Of a stretch of 64,000 nucleotides of DNA, positions 1-7,992 are shown piece after piece. Numbering within the stretch: position 1 is the first letter of the stretch; every line of letters starts with the position of its first letter. The DNA comes from Verrucomicrobiota bacterium (GTDB lineage: Bacteria; Verrucomicrobiota; Verrucomicrobiia; Limisphaerales; JACRJZ01). The stretch is taken from positions 1-64,000 of the forward strand of contig JACRJZ010000104.1 in NCBI GenBank assembly GCA_016219875.1. Direction: 5' to 3'. The notes under the pieces were generated by a model. The model saw only the letters and a program-made list of their open reading frames with translations. It made no database searches and was not told the origin of the DNA. The translations under genes and the position numbers were made by a program.

Positions 1-48
1 GGGCAGGCTGCCCGCGCTCCTCTCCGCATATTTCTTGAATCAGCCCCG
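1..48. repeat. Partial inverted-repeat element, family A
   Basis: This is the right half of the element seen complete at 36565-36684. Both contain GGGCAGGCTGCCCGC followed by an A/T-richer stretch and end in TTCTTGAATCAGCCC. The left half lies outside the window. It sits just upstream of the MoxR gene, so an ATG-less frame running into it should not be used as the gene start. Confidence 0.8.
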
Positions 49-118
49 GAGCAGGTTTCGTCCGGATCCTTTTTGTTCGCCAAACGCGCCGCTGCCCGCT
101 ACGAATCGCCGCGAGTCA

Positions 119-1069
119 ATGCAAGCAAGTGAACATACCGCCGCACGCGAGACGTACCGGAAGATTGCCGCCAACGTCGAGAAGGTCATGCAAGGTCAGG
201 CCGCGTCCATCCGCCGGCTCATGGCGGCCTTCGCCACCGGCGGGCACGTGCTGCTGGAGGATTTCCCCGGCACCGGCAAAACCACGCTCGCCAAGGCCCT
301 GGCCCGGTCCATCGATGCCCAGTTCAAGCGCGTGCAGTTCACGCCGGACCTGCTGCCATCGGACATCTTGGGCGTGTCCATCTTCCACCAGCGCGACCAG
401 GTCTTCTGCTTTCACGCCGGGCCGGTCTTCACCAACATCCTGCTGGCCGACGAGATCAACCGCGCCTCGCCGCGCACCCAATCCGCCTTGCTCGAAGCGA
501 TGGGGGAAGGCCAGGTCAGCGTCGATGGCGAGCATCGAAATCTGGCGGAATTGTTCTTCGTCGTCGCCACGCAAAACCCGGTGGAGTTCCGCGGCACTTA
601 CCCGCTGCCGGAAGCGCAGATGGACCGCTTCGCCATGCTGATCTCGCTCGGTTACGTCAAGCCGGAGGACGAAGTCGCCATCCTCTCCGCGCAGGCCCGG
701 GAGCATCCGCTCGATCGGCTGACGGCGTGCGCGTCGATCACGGACGTGCTCGCGCTCAAGCGCGCGGTGCGGGAGGTGCGGGTGAGCGAGGAACTCAAGC
801 GGTACATCGTCGATCTCGTGGCGGCCACGCGCGCAACGCCCGGGGTGCAGCTTGGCGCCAGCCCGCGCGCCTCTCTCGCGCTCACCAAAGCGGCGCAGGC
901 GCTGGCTTTGTTCGAGGGCCTGGACTTCGTGGCCCCGGAACAGATTCAGGAACTGGCCGTGCCGGTGATTGCGCACCGCCTCGTCATGGAGCCGCAGGCG
1001 CGTTTTTCCGGGCTGACCACGCGCGGTGTCGTGGAGGAGATCATCAAGAAGAAACCGGTACCGGCGTAA
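119..1069 (+). CDS. MoxR-family AAA+ ATPase
   Basis: A cytoplasmic AAA+ ATPase of the MoxR class, which usually acts as a chaperone on membrane or metal-containing complexes together with DUF58 and von Willebrand A proteins. The 316-residue product has Walker A GTGKTT at about residues 51-56, Walker B LLADEIN at about 108-114, a sensor-1 region VATQNP and a C-terminal sensor-2 region GASPRAS, all typical of the family. The frame is open from 35, but that part lies in a repeat and is low complexity, so ATG 119 is preferred; no strong Shine-Dalgarno sequence is visible. The usual DUF58/VWA partners are not next to it, since the next genes are on the other strand. Confidence 0.93.
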   Translation: MQASEHTAARETYRKIAANVEKVMQGQAASIRRLMAAFATGGHVLLEDFPGTGKTTLAKALARSIDAQFKRVQFTPDLLPSDILGVSIFHQRDQVFCFHAGPVFTNILLADEINRASPRTQSALLEAMGEGQVSVDGEHRNLAELFFVVATQNPVEFRGTYPLPEAQMDRFAMLISLGYVKPEDEVAILSAQAREHPLDRLTACASITDVLALKRAVREVRVSEELKRYIVDLVAATRATPGVQLGASPRASLALTKAAQALALFEGLDFVAPEQIQELAVPVIAHRLVMEPQARFSGLTTRGVVEEIIKKKPVPA

Positions 1070-1105
1070 GACGGCGCGTCCTGCCGGTCATCCAGACGCG
1101 GGCTG

Positions 1106-1209
1106 TTGGTTGAAGAGTTGAAGGGTTGGAGAGTTCAAGAGGCTTCATGGGATGGCTTCGGCCCAAGTGCTGGAACCTCTTTCACTCTGCAACCCTTCAA
1201 CCCTTCAAC
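1106..1209. repeat. Imperfect inverted repeat of GTTGAAG/CTTCAAC heptads
   Basis: The left arm carries GTTGAAGAGTTGAAGGGTT and the right arm AACCCTTCAACCCTTCAAC, with about 65 bp between them. It lies between the convergent moxR-type and tatD genes. It belongs to the general class of short tandem heptads flanking spacer sequence seen throughout the window. It could form a hairpin that ends transcription from both sides, but there is no clear U-tract. Confidence 0.55.
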
Positions 1210-1251
1210 GTGGTTCGTGAGAAAGTGAGACGGGCGGAACGCGCTGTCCTC

Positions 1252-2052
1252 CTACGACGCGCCAAACAGCCGGAGAAAATTCTCCTCCACCTGCGCCGCC
1301 AGCTCGTCGATCGGCCTCCCCAACAACTCCGCAGCGAAGCGATACGCCGCGCCCAGGTTCGCAGGATGGTTGATTGCCTGGCCTGTCTGCGGCGCCGTGA
1401 GCGGGTGCGCGTTGCGCACGTCGGGCAAACGCTGGTCCGGCGCGTCGGTTTCGATCAGCAGGCGATCCCGCGGGACGTGCTTGAAGGTGTCGCGCTGGCG
1501 GGCCTTGCGTTCGTGGGCGAAGTAGCCGGGCAAACCGAAATACGCGCCCAGCTTCGCCAGCGGCACAATCATTTCCCGCGGGCCGCCGAAGCTGTGCAAG
1601 AGAAAGCCGCGTTCGGGCCGCGGGTTGGCGCGCAGCAGCTCGGCGAGTCGCCCCCACGCCTGCAAGCAATGGATGCTCACCGGCAGGTTGCGCTCGACGG
1701 CCAGACGCAGTTGCGCCACGAACACATCCTCCTGTCCCTCGTAGGCCAGACCCGGCTTCCAGCGGTCGAGGCCGATTTCCCCGACGGCCCCGGGCGCTTG
1801 CTCCAGGAAGCGGACGAGGTTCGCCTGCCAGTCCGCGGTGCGTTCGCCCACGTACCACGGGTGATAGCCGAAGCTCGGCAGCACCACCGGATGCGCGCGG
1901 GCCAAGGCCAGCACTTGGGGCCACTCAGCCTCGCACGCGCCGTTGACGACCATGCGCGCCACGCCCTCGCTGGCACACGCGGCCAGCAGTTCCGTCTGAC
2001 GGCCGGCGAAGCGGCCGTCCTGAAGATGATTGTGCGCGTCGTAGAGTTTCAT
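1252..2052 (-). CDS. tatD: TatD-family metal-dependent deoxyribonuclease
   Basis: A TatD-type amidohydrolase-fold hydrolase, a cytoplasmic metal-dependent nuclease. The 266-residue product starts MKLYDAHNH, which matches the N-terminal H-x-H metal site. It continues with the GEIGLDRW metal-site glutamate, SIHC, LLHSFGG and the C-terminal LIETDAPD motif, in the order expected for TatD. The frame is open for another 53 codons upstream, but the metal motif fixes the start. Its start codon overlaps the stop of the upstream sufE by 4 bases (ATGA), so the two genes are probably translationally coupled. Confidence 0.93.
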   Translation of the reverse strand: MKLYDAHNHLQDGRFAGRQTELLAACASEGVARMVVNGACEAEWPQVLALARAHPVVLPSFGYHPWYVGERTADWQANLVRFLEQAPGAVGEIGLDRWKPGLAYEGQEDVFVAQLRLAVERNLPVSIHCLQAWGRLAELLRANPRPERGFLLHSFGGPREMIVPLAKLGAYFGLPGYFAHERKARQRDTFKHVPRDRLLIETDAPDQRLPDVRNAHPLTAPQTGQAINHPANLGAAYRFAAELLGRPIDELAAQVEENFLRLFGAS

Positions 2053-2462
2053 GGCGTCGGCGCTTCGGCAAACGACCGGATGCGCTCCCACACGCGCGAG
2101 AGGGCATTGCGTCGGTTGGCCGTGAGATGCTGGGTCAGACCCGCGCCGGCGAGGAACTCCGGCGGCAGCGACAGGATTTCCTCCGGCCGGTGGCCGCTGT
2201 AAAACTCGCACAGCAATCCGGCCAGACCCTTCACGATCTGCGAGTCGGAGTCACAGTGGAAGTGGCACTGCCCGCCGCGGCGCTCGGCGGCGATCCAAAG
2301 CTTGGAGAGGCAACCGGGCACGCGGTTCGCCTCCATCTTGGCGTCGGCGTCCAACGGCGGCTGGCGGCGCGCCCGGGCCACCAGCCACGCGAGCCGGTCC
2401 GGCGCGCCGCGGCAGCGCGAGAGGTCGGCGAGGAGCGACTGTTTCTTCTCGGCCAATGTCAT
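2049..2462 (-). CDS. sufE: SufE-family Fe-S cluster assembly sulfur acceptor
   Basis: SufE accepts persulfide sulfur from a SufS-type cysteine desulfurase and passes it to the SufBCD scaffold in the cytoplasm. The 137-residue length is normal. The essential cysteine lies in VPGCLSKLW (Cys51), matching the family's G-C-x-S-x-V/L-W motif. No sufS, sufB, sufC or sufD lies nearby, so the gene is separated from its pathway and instead forms a two-gene unit with tatD through a 4-base overlap. Confidence 0.92.
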   Translation of the reverse strand: MTLAEKKQSLLADLSRCRGAPDRLAWLVARARRQPPLDADAKMEANRVPGCLSKLWIAAERRGGQCHFHCDSDSQIVKGLAGLLCEFYSGHRPEEILSLPPEFLAGAGLTQHLTANRRNALSRVWERIRSFAEAPTP

Positions 2463-2645
2463 CGAGTCCGAGTCCCGCCTTTAAGCGGCTTTGGCGCCGG
2501 ACGCAAGCGGCAAGTGCGCCGCAGGTAAGGGCCGCCGTGGCGAATAGCCTTGCCAGGAGGCCGCCGGTCCTTAGTCTCCGGCCATCAGCCTGCACGGCGA
2601 TCAAGGCAAGTCCGCCGCGCCGTGCGGAGAAAACCGTATTGCGCC

Positions 2646-3497
2646 ATGAATATTCCTGAGCAAGCCAAGTCCTTCCTCTCCCGGCTGGCCGTGTGCAGTT
2701 GGTCCTTGCAACCGACCGATCCGGCCCACCTCGTGCAACAACTCCAGGCCATCGGCCTCACCCGCGTGCAGATCGATCTCGATCCCTTCCGCGAGCAACC
2801 CGCGGCCTGGGCCAGCGCGGCGGAGATTTTCGCGCGGGCCGGCGTGACCCTGGTGTCCGGCATGTTCCGCACCGTGGGCGAGGATTACACCACGCTCGAA
2901 ACCATCCGCCGCACCGGCGGCGTGGTGCCCGACGGCACCTGGGACCAGAACTGGCAGAACCTCCAAGTCACGGTGAAGAACGCGCGCAAGCTGGGCTTGC
3001 CCCTCGTCATGTTCCACGCCGGCTTTCTGCCGCACGATCCCCGCGACCCGACCTTCGGCAAGCTCCTGGAGCGCATCCGCAAGATCGCGCGCCTGTTCGC
3101 CGACCAGGGCATCACGCTCTGCTTTGAAACCGGCCAAGAGACAGCCGCGTCCCTGGTGTCCTTCCTCGAACACTTGAACGAGCCGAACGTGGCCGTGAAC
3201 TTCGACCCGGCGAACATGCTGCTCTACAACAACGGCGATCCCATCGAAGCGTTGCGCACCATTGGCGCCCGGGTGAAATCCTGCCACCTCAAAGACGCCA
3301 ACGTGACGAAGACTCCCGGCACTTGGGGCGACGAAGTCCCTGTGGGCACGGGCGAAGTGGACTGGCCGGCCTTCTTCACGACGATGGCCCAGATCAACTA
3401 CCCCGGCTGGTGTTGCTTCGAGCGCGAAGCCGCCAACCAGCGCGTCGCCGACATCCGCGCCGGCAAACAGTTCGTCGAGAAACTCCTGAGCGCCTGA
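2646..3497 (+). CDS. Sugar phosphate isomerase/epimerase (xylose isomerase-like TIM barrel)
   Basis: A 283-residue TIM-barrel protein of the AP-endonuclease-2/xylose-isomerase-like superfamily, acting on an unidentified sugar or inositol. Supporting stretches are CFETGQE and VNFDPANM (metal-binding Glu and Asp), KSCHLKDA (metal-binding His) and GTGEVDWPAFF near the C terminus. The start is ATG 2646; the frame is open upstream but reads through spacer. The Gfo/Idh/MocA gene follows after 57 bp of heptad-rich spacer (TTCACGCTTCACGCT). The pair is probably co-transcribed for catabolism of a sugar, inositol or glycoside, as is common in Verrucomicrobiota and Planctomycetota. Confidence 0.88.
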   Translation: MNIPEQAKSFLSRLAVCSWSLQPTDPAHLVQQLQAIGLTRVQIDLDPFREQPAAWASAAEIFARAGVTLVSGMFRTVGEDYTTLETIRRTGGVVPDGTWDQNWQNLQVTVKNARKLGLPLVMFHAGFLPHDPRDPTFGKLLERIRKIARLFADQGITLCFETGQETAASLVSFLEHLNEPNVAVNFDPANMLLYNNGDPIEALRTIGARVKSCHLKDANVTKTPGTWGDEVPVGTGEVDWPAFFTTMAQINYPGWCCFEREAANQRVADIRAGKQFVEKLLSA

Positions 3498-3554
3498 GAG
3501 CTTTTTTACGTTTCACGCTTCACGCTTCCCTCTTCAACGCTTCAACGAATTCAC

Positions 3555-4583
3555 ATGAGCACTGTCAACCTTGCCATCGTCGGCCTCGGCTTCATGGGTG
3601 TCACCCACCTCAAGGCTTACCGCAAAATCCCCAATGCCCGCCTCGTCGCCGTGTGCGACGCCGTCCGCCTGCCCGTGGATGGCGTGCTCGCTGCCGCCGG
3701 CGGCAACATTGGCTCGGATGACGCCATCAAGCTCGACATGACGCAGGTGAAGGCGACCAAGAACCTGGACGACCTGTTGGCCGATCCGGGCATCGACTTG
3801 ATCGACCTCTGCGTGCCGACACTGGCGCATCCGAAGCTCTCCATCGCCGCGCTCCAGGCCGGCAAGCACGTCCTCTGCGAGAAGCCGCTGGCCCGCACCG
3901 CCGCCGCCGCCCGCGACATCGTGGCCGCCGCCACCGCGGCCAAGGGCTTCTTCATGCCCGCCATGTGCATCCGGTTCTGGCCGGAATACGTGTGGCTCAA
4001 GCGGGCCATTGACCAAAAGACCTACGGGCGCTGCCTGGCCGCGCGGTTCCGCCGCGTATCCGAACCGCCCGCCTGGGGCCGCGAGCATTTCTTCGACGGC
4101 GCAAAATCCGGCGGCGCAATCCTCGACCTCCACATCCACGACGCGGACTTCGTGCAATGCTGCTTTGGCCGTCCCAAGGCCGTGTACGCCCAGGGCTTCA
4201 CACACTACAGCGGAGAGATCGACCACGTTGTCGCGCAATACCAAGTCGCGTCCGGGGCGACGGTGTCGGCGGAAGGCGGCTGGGTGATGACCGAGGGGCA
4301 CGGCTTCGAGATGTCCTTCAACGTGATCTTCGAGAACGCCACCGCGGACTACAACTGCACCCGCGGCGCCGACGGCCTGCGCCTTTTCGAGAAGGGCCAG
4401 AAGCCGCGCACGATCACGCCCGAACCCGGCGACGGCTACCTCGGTGAACTCAGTTACATGATCGACTGCATCGCGTCCCACCGTGCGCCCAGCATCGTGA
4501 CGGGCCGCGACGGCGCCAGCGCTGTGGAAATCTGCGAGGCGGAAAACGAATCGATCAAGACAGGGAAGATCGTGGCGCTGTAG
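3555..4583 (+). CDS. Gfo/Idh/MocA-family oxidoreductase
   Basis: An NAD(P)-dependent sugar dehydrogenase-like enzyme, 342 residues. It opens with a Rossmann motif (AIVGLGFMGVTHL) and has the family signature CEKPLA around residue 114, where the lysine is catalytic. A C-terminal alpha/beta domain follows, with HIHDADFVQ supplying the usual His-x-x-Asp. No signal peptide is present, so it is cytoplasmic. It follows the TIM-barrel isomerase on the same strand and probably works in the same pathway. The substrate cannot be read from the sequence. Confidence 0.92.
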   Translation: MSTVNLAIVGLGFMGVTHLKAYRKIPNARLVAVCDAVRLPVDGVLAAAGGNIGSDDAIKLDMTQVKATKNLDDLLADPGIDLIDLCVPTLAHPKLSIAALQAGKHVLCEKPLARTAAAARDIVAAATAAKGFFMPAMCIRFWPEYVWLKRAIDQKTYGRCLAARFRRVSEPPAWGREHFFDGAKSGGAILDLHIHDADFVQCCFGRPKAVYAQGFTHYSGEIDHVVAQYQVASGATVSAEGGWVMTEGHGFEMSFNVIFENATADYNCTRGADGLRLFEKGQKPRTITPEPGDGYLGELSYMIDCIASHRAPSIVTGRDGASAVEICEAENESIKTGKIVAL

Positions 4584-4606
4584 TCGGAGCGCGACCGGGC
4601 CGGGCC

Positions 4607-5248
4607 TCAACCCTCCGGACTTTCCAGCAGGCTTTGCAGCCGTGCGCCGAGTGCCGGCGGGAGACGTTGCCCCCAACTCGCGTTCACCAAGCCCACGTCG
4701 ATCAAGTCGCGCAAGTGCATCCGGTCCTTGTCCCGGAACGACGTGAGTTTCATGCGCACCAGCGCGTCAAGCGACAGCAGGCGAAACAACTCCGTTTTCT
4801 CGGCCTCGGTGACATCCGGCGCAGGCGCCACGTACTCCGGCCGCACTTTCTCGGCGGCGAAGACGACATGCACCGCATCACGCGCGCGCGCCTTGGGGCC
4901 GTCCAGGAACATCTCTACGCCCGCGACGTGCCGATAGATGAAACCCGCTTGAGCCATCGCCGTCACGGCCGCGGGCAGATCGGAGCGGCGCAGGAGAATG
5001 TCCACGTCTTGGGTGTTGCGCACCGCGGCCTCGTCCACGCGCGAAACCCAGGCGGCCACGGCGTTGCCTCCGGCCACGGCGTAGGCGACCCCGGCTCGAT
5101 CCAAAGCGGCCGCCGCTCGGCTCAATCGTTCACGCACTTTTTCCACGGCTCGAACCATCCTTTCCCAGGAAACGCGACCGACGACCGGGAGCCTGGCGGT
5201 GCCCGCCGTCAACGCCGTCGCCGTCCTCGGCTCATTGTTTGCCTGCAT
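4607..5248 (-). CDS. Nucleotidyltransferase-fold protein (AbiEii/DUF6036-like)
   Basis: A 213-residue protein resembling the nucleotidyltransferase-fold domain found in AbiEii-like toxins and in stand-alone proteins. The segment AVAGGNAVAAWV followed by TQDVDILL carries the G-G and D-x-D pattern of that fold, and the C-terminal part HLRDLIDVGLV resembles the helical region seen in this group. The start at ATG 5248 (MQANNEPRT) is preferred over an upstream ATG. No AbiEi-type antitoxin partner is adjacent. It converges on the sugar dehydrogenase gene with a 23-bp gap. Function is unproven. Confidence 0.7.
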   Translation of the reverse strand: MQANNEPRTATALTAGTARLPVVGRVSWERMVRAVEKVRERLSRAAAALDRAGVAYAVAGGNAVAAWVSRVDEAAVRNTQDVDILLRRSDLPAAVTAMAQAGFIYRHVAGVEMFLDGPKARARDAVHVVFAAEKVRPEYVAPAPDVTEAEKTELFRLLSLDALVRMKLTSFRDKDRMHLRDLIDVGLVNASWGQRLPPALGARLQSLLESPEG

Positions 5249-5295
5249 GGCCGCTAGCGTAGCCACCGAGGTGTTGAACCGCAAGCGGGGAGGCC

Positions 5296-5496
5296 AAGGC
5301 TGCATCAAGCTCCCGCCCGGCGCACCGGGTAGCGCAGGTTTTCAACCTGCCGTAGCGCCGACTTGCAGTCGGCCAGGCCGTGAACCTTCCAGCCGGCTGG
5401 CCTCTTCCAACGCTCGCCGGTTGGAAAACCGGCGCTACGGCAGGCTGGAAAGCCCGCGCTACGAGTGCTCCCGAACCGAGCTTGATGCAGCCTTGA
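5296..5496. mobile_element. MITE-like element, family B, copy 1, with 9-bp direct repeats
   Basis: A 201-bp non-coding element in the spacer upstream of the MFS gene. Its ends are inverted repeats (AAGGCTGCATCAAGCTC on the left, the exact complement on the right), and the direct repeat GGGGAGGCC flanks both sides at 5287-5295 and 5497-5505. Inside are smaller palindromes built around GTAGCGCAGGTTTTCAACCTGC-type arms. A second copy, in the opposite orientation, lies at 25239-25437. It fills most of the 327-bp gap between flanking genes. Confidence 0.85.
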
Positions 5497-5575
5497 GGGG
5501 AGGCCGGCGGGCGCGAATTTCCCTTTGCCTCCTCCCGCCCCGCGCGTAGCCTGCCGCGCGAAGCACCACTTCACG

Positions 5576-6877
5576 ATGCCAGAACCCGTGCCGCCAACGC
5601 CGCCGTCCCCGGAACCGGGGCAGGAGTCTTCTCGCGAAGCCTCCTCGTTGCGCGATCTTACTCCGCAACAATGGAAGGCCGGCTTGGCCGCCTGGCTCGG
5701 CTGGCTCTTCGACGGGCTGGACATGCACCTCTACACCATCGTGGCCGCGCCGTTCGTGGCGCAGTTGCTCCACGCCGCCAGCCCGGCCGACCCCGAGGTG
5801 CGGCAGAAGAGTTCGCTCATCCAGGCGGCGTTCCTGGTGGGCTGGGCCTTGGGCGGCGGCTTCTTTGGACGGCTGGGCGACCTGCTGGGCCGCAGCCGCG
5901 CGCTCAGCCTGACGATCCTGACTTACGCAAGCTTCACCGGGCTTTCCTTCTTCGCGCAAACGTGGTGGCAGCTTCTGATCTTCCGCTTCCTGGCGGCGCT
6001 GGGAATCGGCGGCGAGTGGGCGGTGGGCGCGTCGCTGTTGTCGGAAACCTGGCCGCGCCGCTGGCGTCCGTGGATCGCCGCCGTGTTGCAGACCGGCGTG
6101 AACCTCGGGGTGCTGCTGGCGTGCGGCGTGACCTACCTCCTGGCGGAGCAACCCAAACGCTACGTGTTCCTGGCCGGCGTGTTGCCCGCGCTGCTCGTCT
6201 GGTGGATTCGCCGCAATGTGCCGGAGCCGGAGGAATGGAGCGCCGCCCGAAATCGCGCCGGCGAGGCCCAACCGGGCGCGCTGGATCTCTTCCGCGCCGG
6301 GGTGCGGCGGACGACGCTGCTGACGATCACCGTGTGCGCCTGCTCGCTGAGCGCGTGGTGGGCCTTCATGTTCTGGATCAACCAACACCTGCGCAACCTG
6401 CCGGAACTGTCCTCGTGGACGATCGAAGCCCGCGAGCGGTTCGTCAGCACGGGCTTCTTCGTCATCATTTCCGTCTCGATGGCCGGAAACTTCTTTGGCG
6501 GCTGGCTGGCGCGTTGGCTCGGTTATCGGCGCGGCGTGGCACTGATGTTCGTGGGCTTCTTCGCGTCCATGTTCGGCGCGTTCTGCGTGCCGCGCGGCCA
6601 CAGCGAACTGATGGTCTGGGTGGCGGCGGTCGGGTTCTTCTCCGGCGTCTTCGGGCTGTTCACCATGTATCTGCCGCCGCTGTTCCCCACGCTGCTGCGC
6701 ACCACGGGCGCCGGCTTCTGCTACAACATTGGCCGCATCGCCGCGGCGGGCGGCACGGTGTTCTTCGGGTTGTTTTCCCAGGTGGGGGATTTTCGGCGGG
6801 CGTTGCTCTACGCCAGCGTTCTGTTCCTCCCGGCCCTGCTGGTGGCGCTGTGGCTGCCGGATCGAAGGGACGCCTAA
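5576..6877 (+). CDS. MFS transporter
   Basis: A 433-residue major facilitator superfamily permease of the inner membrane with about twelve hydrophobic segments. The A-motif between TM2 and TM3 reads GGFFGRLGDLLGRSRAL, and GIGGEWAVGASLL in TM4-5 is typical of the aromatic acid/sialic acid/metabolite:H+ symporter branch. WLFDGLDMHLYT in TM1 resembles the D-x-D/F motif of that branch. Start ATG 5576 is chosen because the upstream extension is repeat-derived. The substrate is unknown. It stands alone on its strand, with repeat elements on both sides. Confidence 0.9.
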   Translation: MPEPVPPTPPSPEPGQESSREASSLRDLTPQQWKAGLAAWLGWLFDGLDMHLYTIVAAPFVAQLLHAASPADPEVRQKSSLIQAAFLVGWALGGGFFGRLGDLLGRSRALSLTILTYASFTGLSFFAQTWWQLLIFRFLAALGIGGEWAVGASLLSETWPRRWRPWIAAVLQTGVNLGVLLACGVTYLLAEQPKRYVFLAGVLPALLVWWIRRNVPEPEEWSAARNRAGEAQPGALDLFRAGVRRTTLLTITVCACSLSAWWAFMFWINQHLRNLPELSSWTIEARERFVSTGFFVIISVSMAGNFFGGWLARWLGYRRGVALMFVGFFASMFGAFCVPRGHSELMVWVAAVGFFSGVFGLFTMYLPPLFPTLLRTTGAGFCYNIGRIAAAGGTVFFGLFSQVGDFRRALLYASVLFLPALLVALWLPDRRDA

Positions 6878-7111
6878 GCCGCAACGATTCAGTTGAACCA
6901 CGAAACACACGAAAGGAACGCCGAAGAGAGGCGATTTCAAAACTCCGTAGCAGCCGACGTGAGGAGGCTCAAGAGAATCGCTGGACGCGCCGCGGCAGGA
7001 CGGGGACTTCGTCCCGTCACCGTTTGGTGACGCCGGCACCCCAGTCAAGAACCGCACGGCGGCCTTTGCTTTCGTGTATTTCGTGGTTCCCTCGTCTGCA
7101 TCGATGCGGCC
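6878..7111. repeat. Long inverted-repeat element, family D, copy 1, with a nested family C hairpin
   Basis: The left end has GAACCACGAAACACACGAAA and the right end TTTCGTGTATTTCGTGGTTC; beyond these the arms continue (GCCGCAACGATTCAG on the left against CTGCATCGATGCGGC on the right). A family C unit (GAGGCGATTTCAAAACTCCG to GACGTGAGGAGGCTC, 6928-6970) is nested inside and is absent from the related copy at 55915-56126, so it was probably inserted later. Nothing coding is seen. The element begins directly after the MFS stop codon. Confidence 0.75.
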
Positions 7112-7417
7112 ACGCGGAGCCGTTCCACACTATGCAAAGTGTGGAACAGCCCTCGCCGGAAAACGAAGCGTTGTCTTCCACGGACCTCCTCGCAGAGTCA
7201 AAGCGGATCGCGGATGGGGAGAAAGGTGTTCCAGCATCGAACCTGGGTCCCGCCCTGAAATCTGCGAGGGAAAGCGCGCGTGGCGCATTTCGGGAACCCA
7301 CGGCCGAACCCCTGAGCGAATGGAAGAGGATGGCCGGCCTGCCATCCCACCGGGCGGGTCGCTTGTGCAGTCCACGAAAACGGCTAAGCGCCACGTGGAG
7401 CGCCAGCTTCGGCGGAC
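7112..7417. other. Non-coding spacer with a short hairpin
   Basis: A perfect 9-bp inverted repeat GTTCCACAC / GTGTGGAAC with an 8-base loop lies at about 7121-7146. A frame open from ATG 7132 on the plus strand gives about 111 residues with a plausible N-terminal half, but its C-terminal part is low complexity and it overlaps the 3' end of the next gene on the other strand. I therefore do not call it as a gene. Confidence 0.4.
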
Positions 7418-7816
7418 TTATTTGCCGGCAGCCGGCGCCGCAGTGGCCGCCTGCTTGGCGGCCTTGATCTTCGCCCAGCGCGCTTTCTGGGCGGCGACGA
7501 TGGCGGCGCGGCCCGCGGCACTCAACTTGGGCCTCAGCTTGGCGGGGGCGCTCTTCTTGGCGGGAGCCGGCGCGGCCTTCTTGGCCTTGAGCTTGGCCCA
7601 GCGGGCCTTCTGCGCCGCCGCGATGGCGGCCCGCCCCGCGGCCGTGATCTTGCGTTTGCGCTTGGGCGCAGCCTGGACGCGAAGCTCGGGTTCCGGCGCA
7701 GGCGCTTGGCCGGCCAACACGGTTTCAATTCTTCTCAGCCGGGCTTCCAACTGGGCCTTCTCAGCGATGAGGTTTTGACGGATGACGAGGTACTGCTTGA
7801 GCGGGTCTGATTTCAT
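7418..7816 (-). CDS. Lysine/alanine-rich basic protein with two KARWAK repeats
   Basis: A 132-residue protein of unknown family. An N-terminal segment of about 40 residues looks like a coiled coil (LVIRQNLIAEKAQLEARLRR). It is followed by a basic, Pro/Ala-rich part with two near-identical copies of an AGRAAI-AAQKARWAK unit about 47 residues apart. The composition resembles histone H1-like or AT-hook-type nucleic-acid-binding tails, so a DNA or RNA structural role is an inference. ATG 7816 is chosen over an upstream ATG because the coiled coil begins directly after it. Confidence 0.7.
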   Translation of the reverse strand: MKSDPLKQYLVIRQNLIAEKAQLEARLRRIETVLAGQAPAPEPELRVQAAPKRKRKITAAGRAAIAAAQKARWAKLKAKKAAPAPAKKSAPAKLRPKLSAAGRAAIVAAQKARWAKIKAAKQAATAAPAAGK

Positions 7817-7992
7817 GCGGGAGAATTGGTATCCCGAAGGCAAACGAAAGGCAAGACCGAGCTTTCGGGGGAATCAGCGTCCCGGCGCATCCGTCTTTTT
7901 TTCGCTTTCACCCGCCGGCGCTTCCTCCTAACGTCGCGCCTCATCAGCGCCTGGCTGGGATGCAACTTCGGCCAGGCGGCTGCCGTTAGCCT

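Noticed and set aside
35..118. Upstream extension of the MoxR-type gene
   Set aside because: Would begin inside a family A repeat and encode low-complexity sequence; ATG 119 fits the family.
7132..7467. Possible small plus-strand gene of about 111 residues
   Set aside because: The C-terminal half is low complexity and overlaps the opposing gene; no homologue recognised, no ribosome-binding site.
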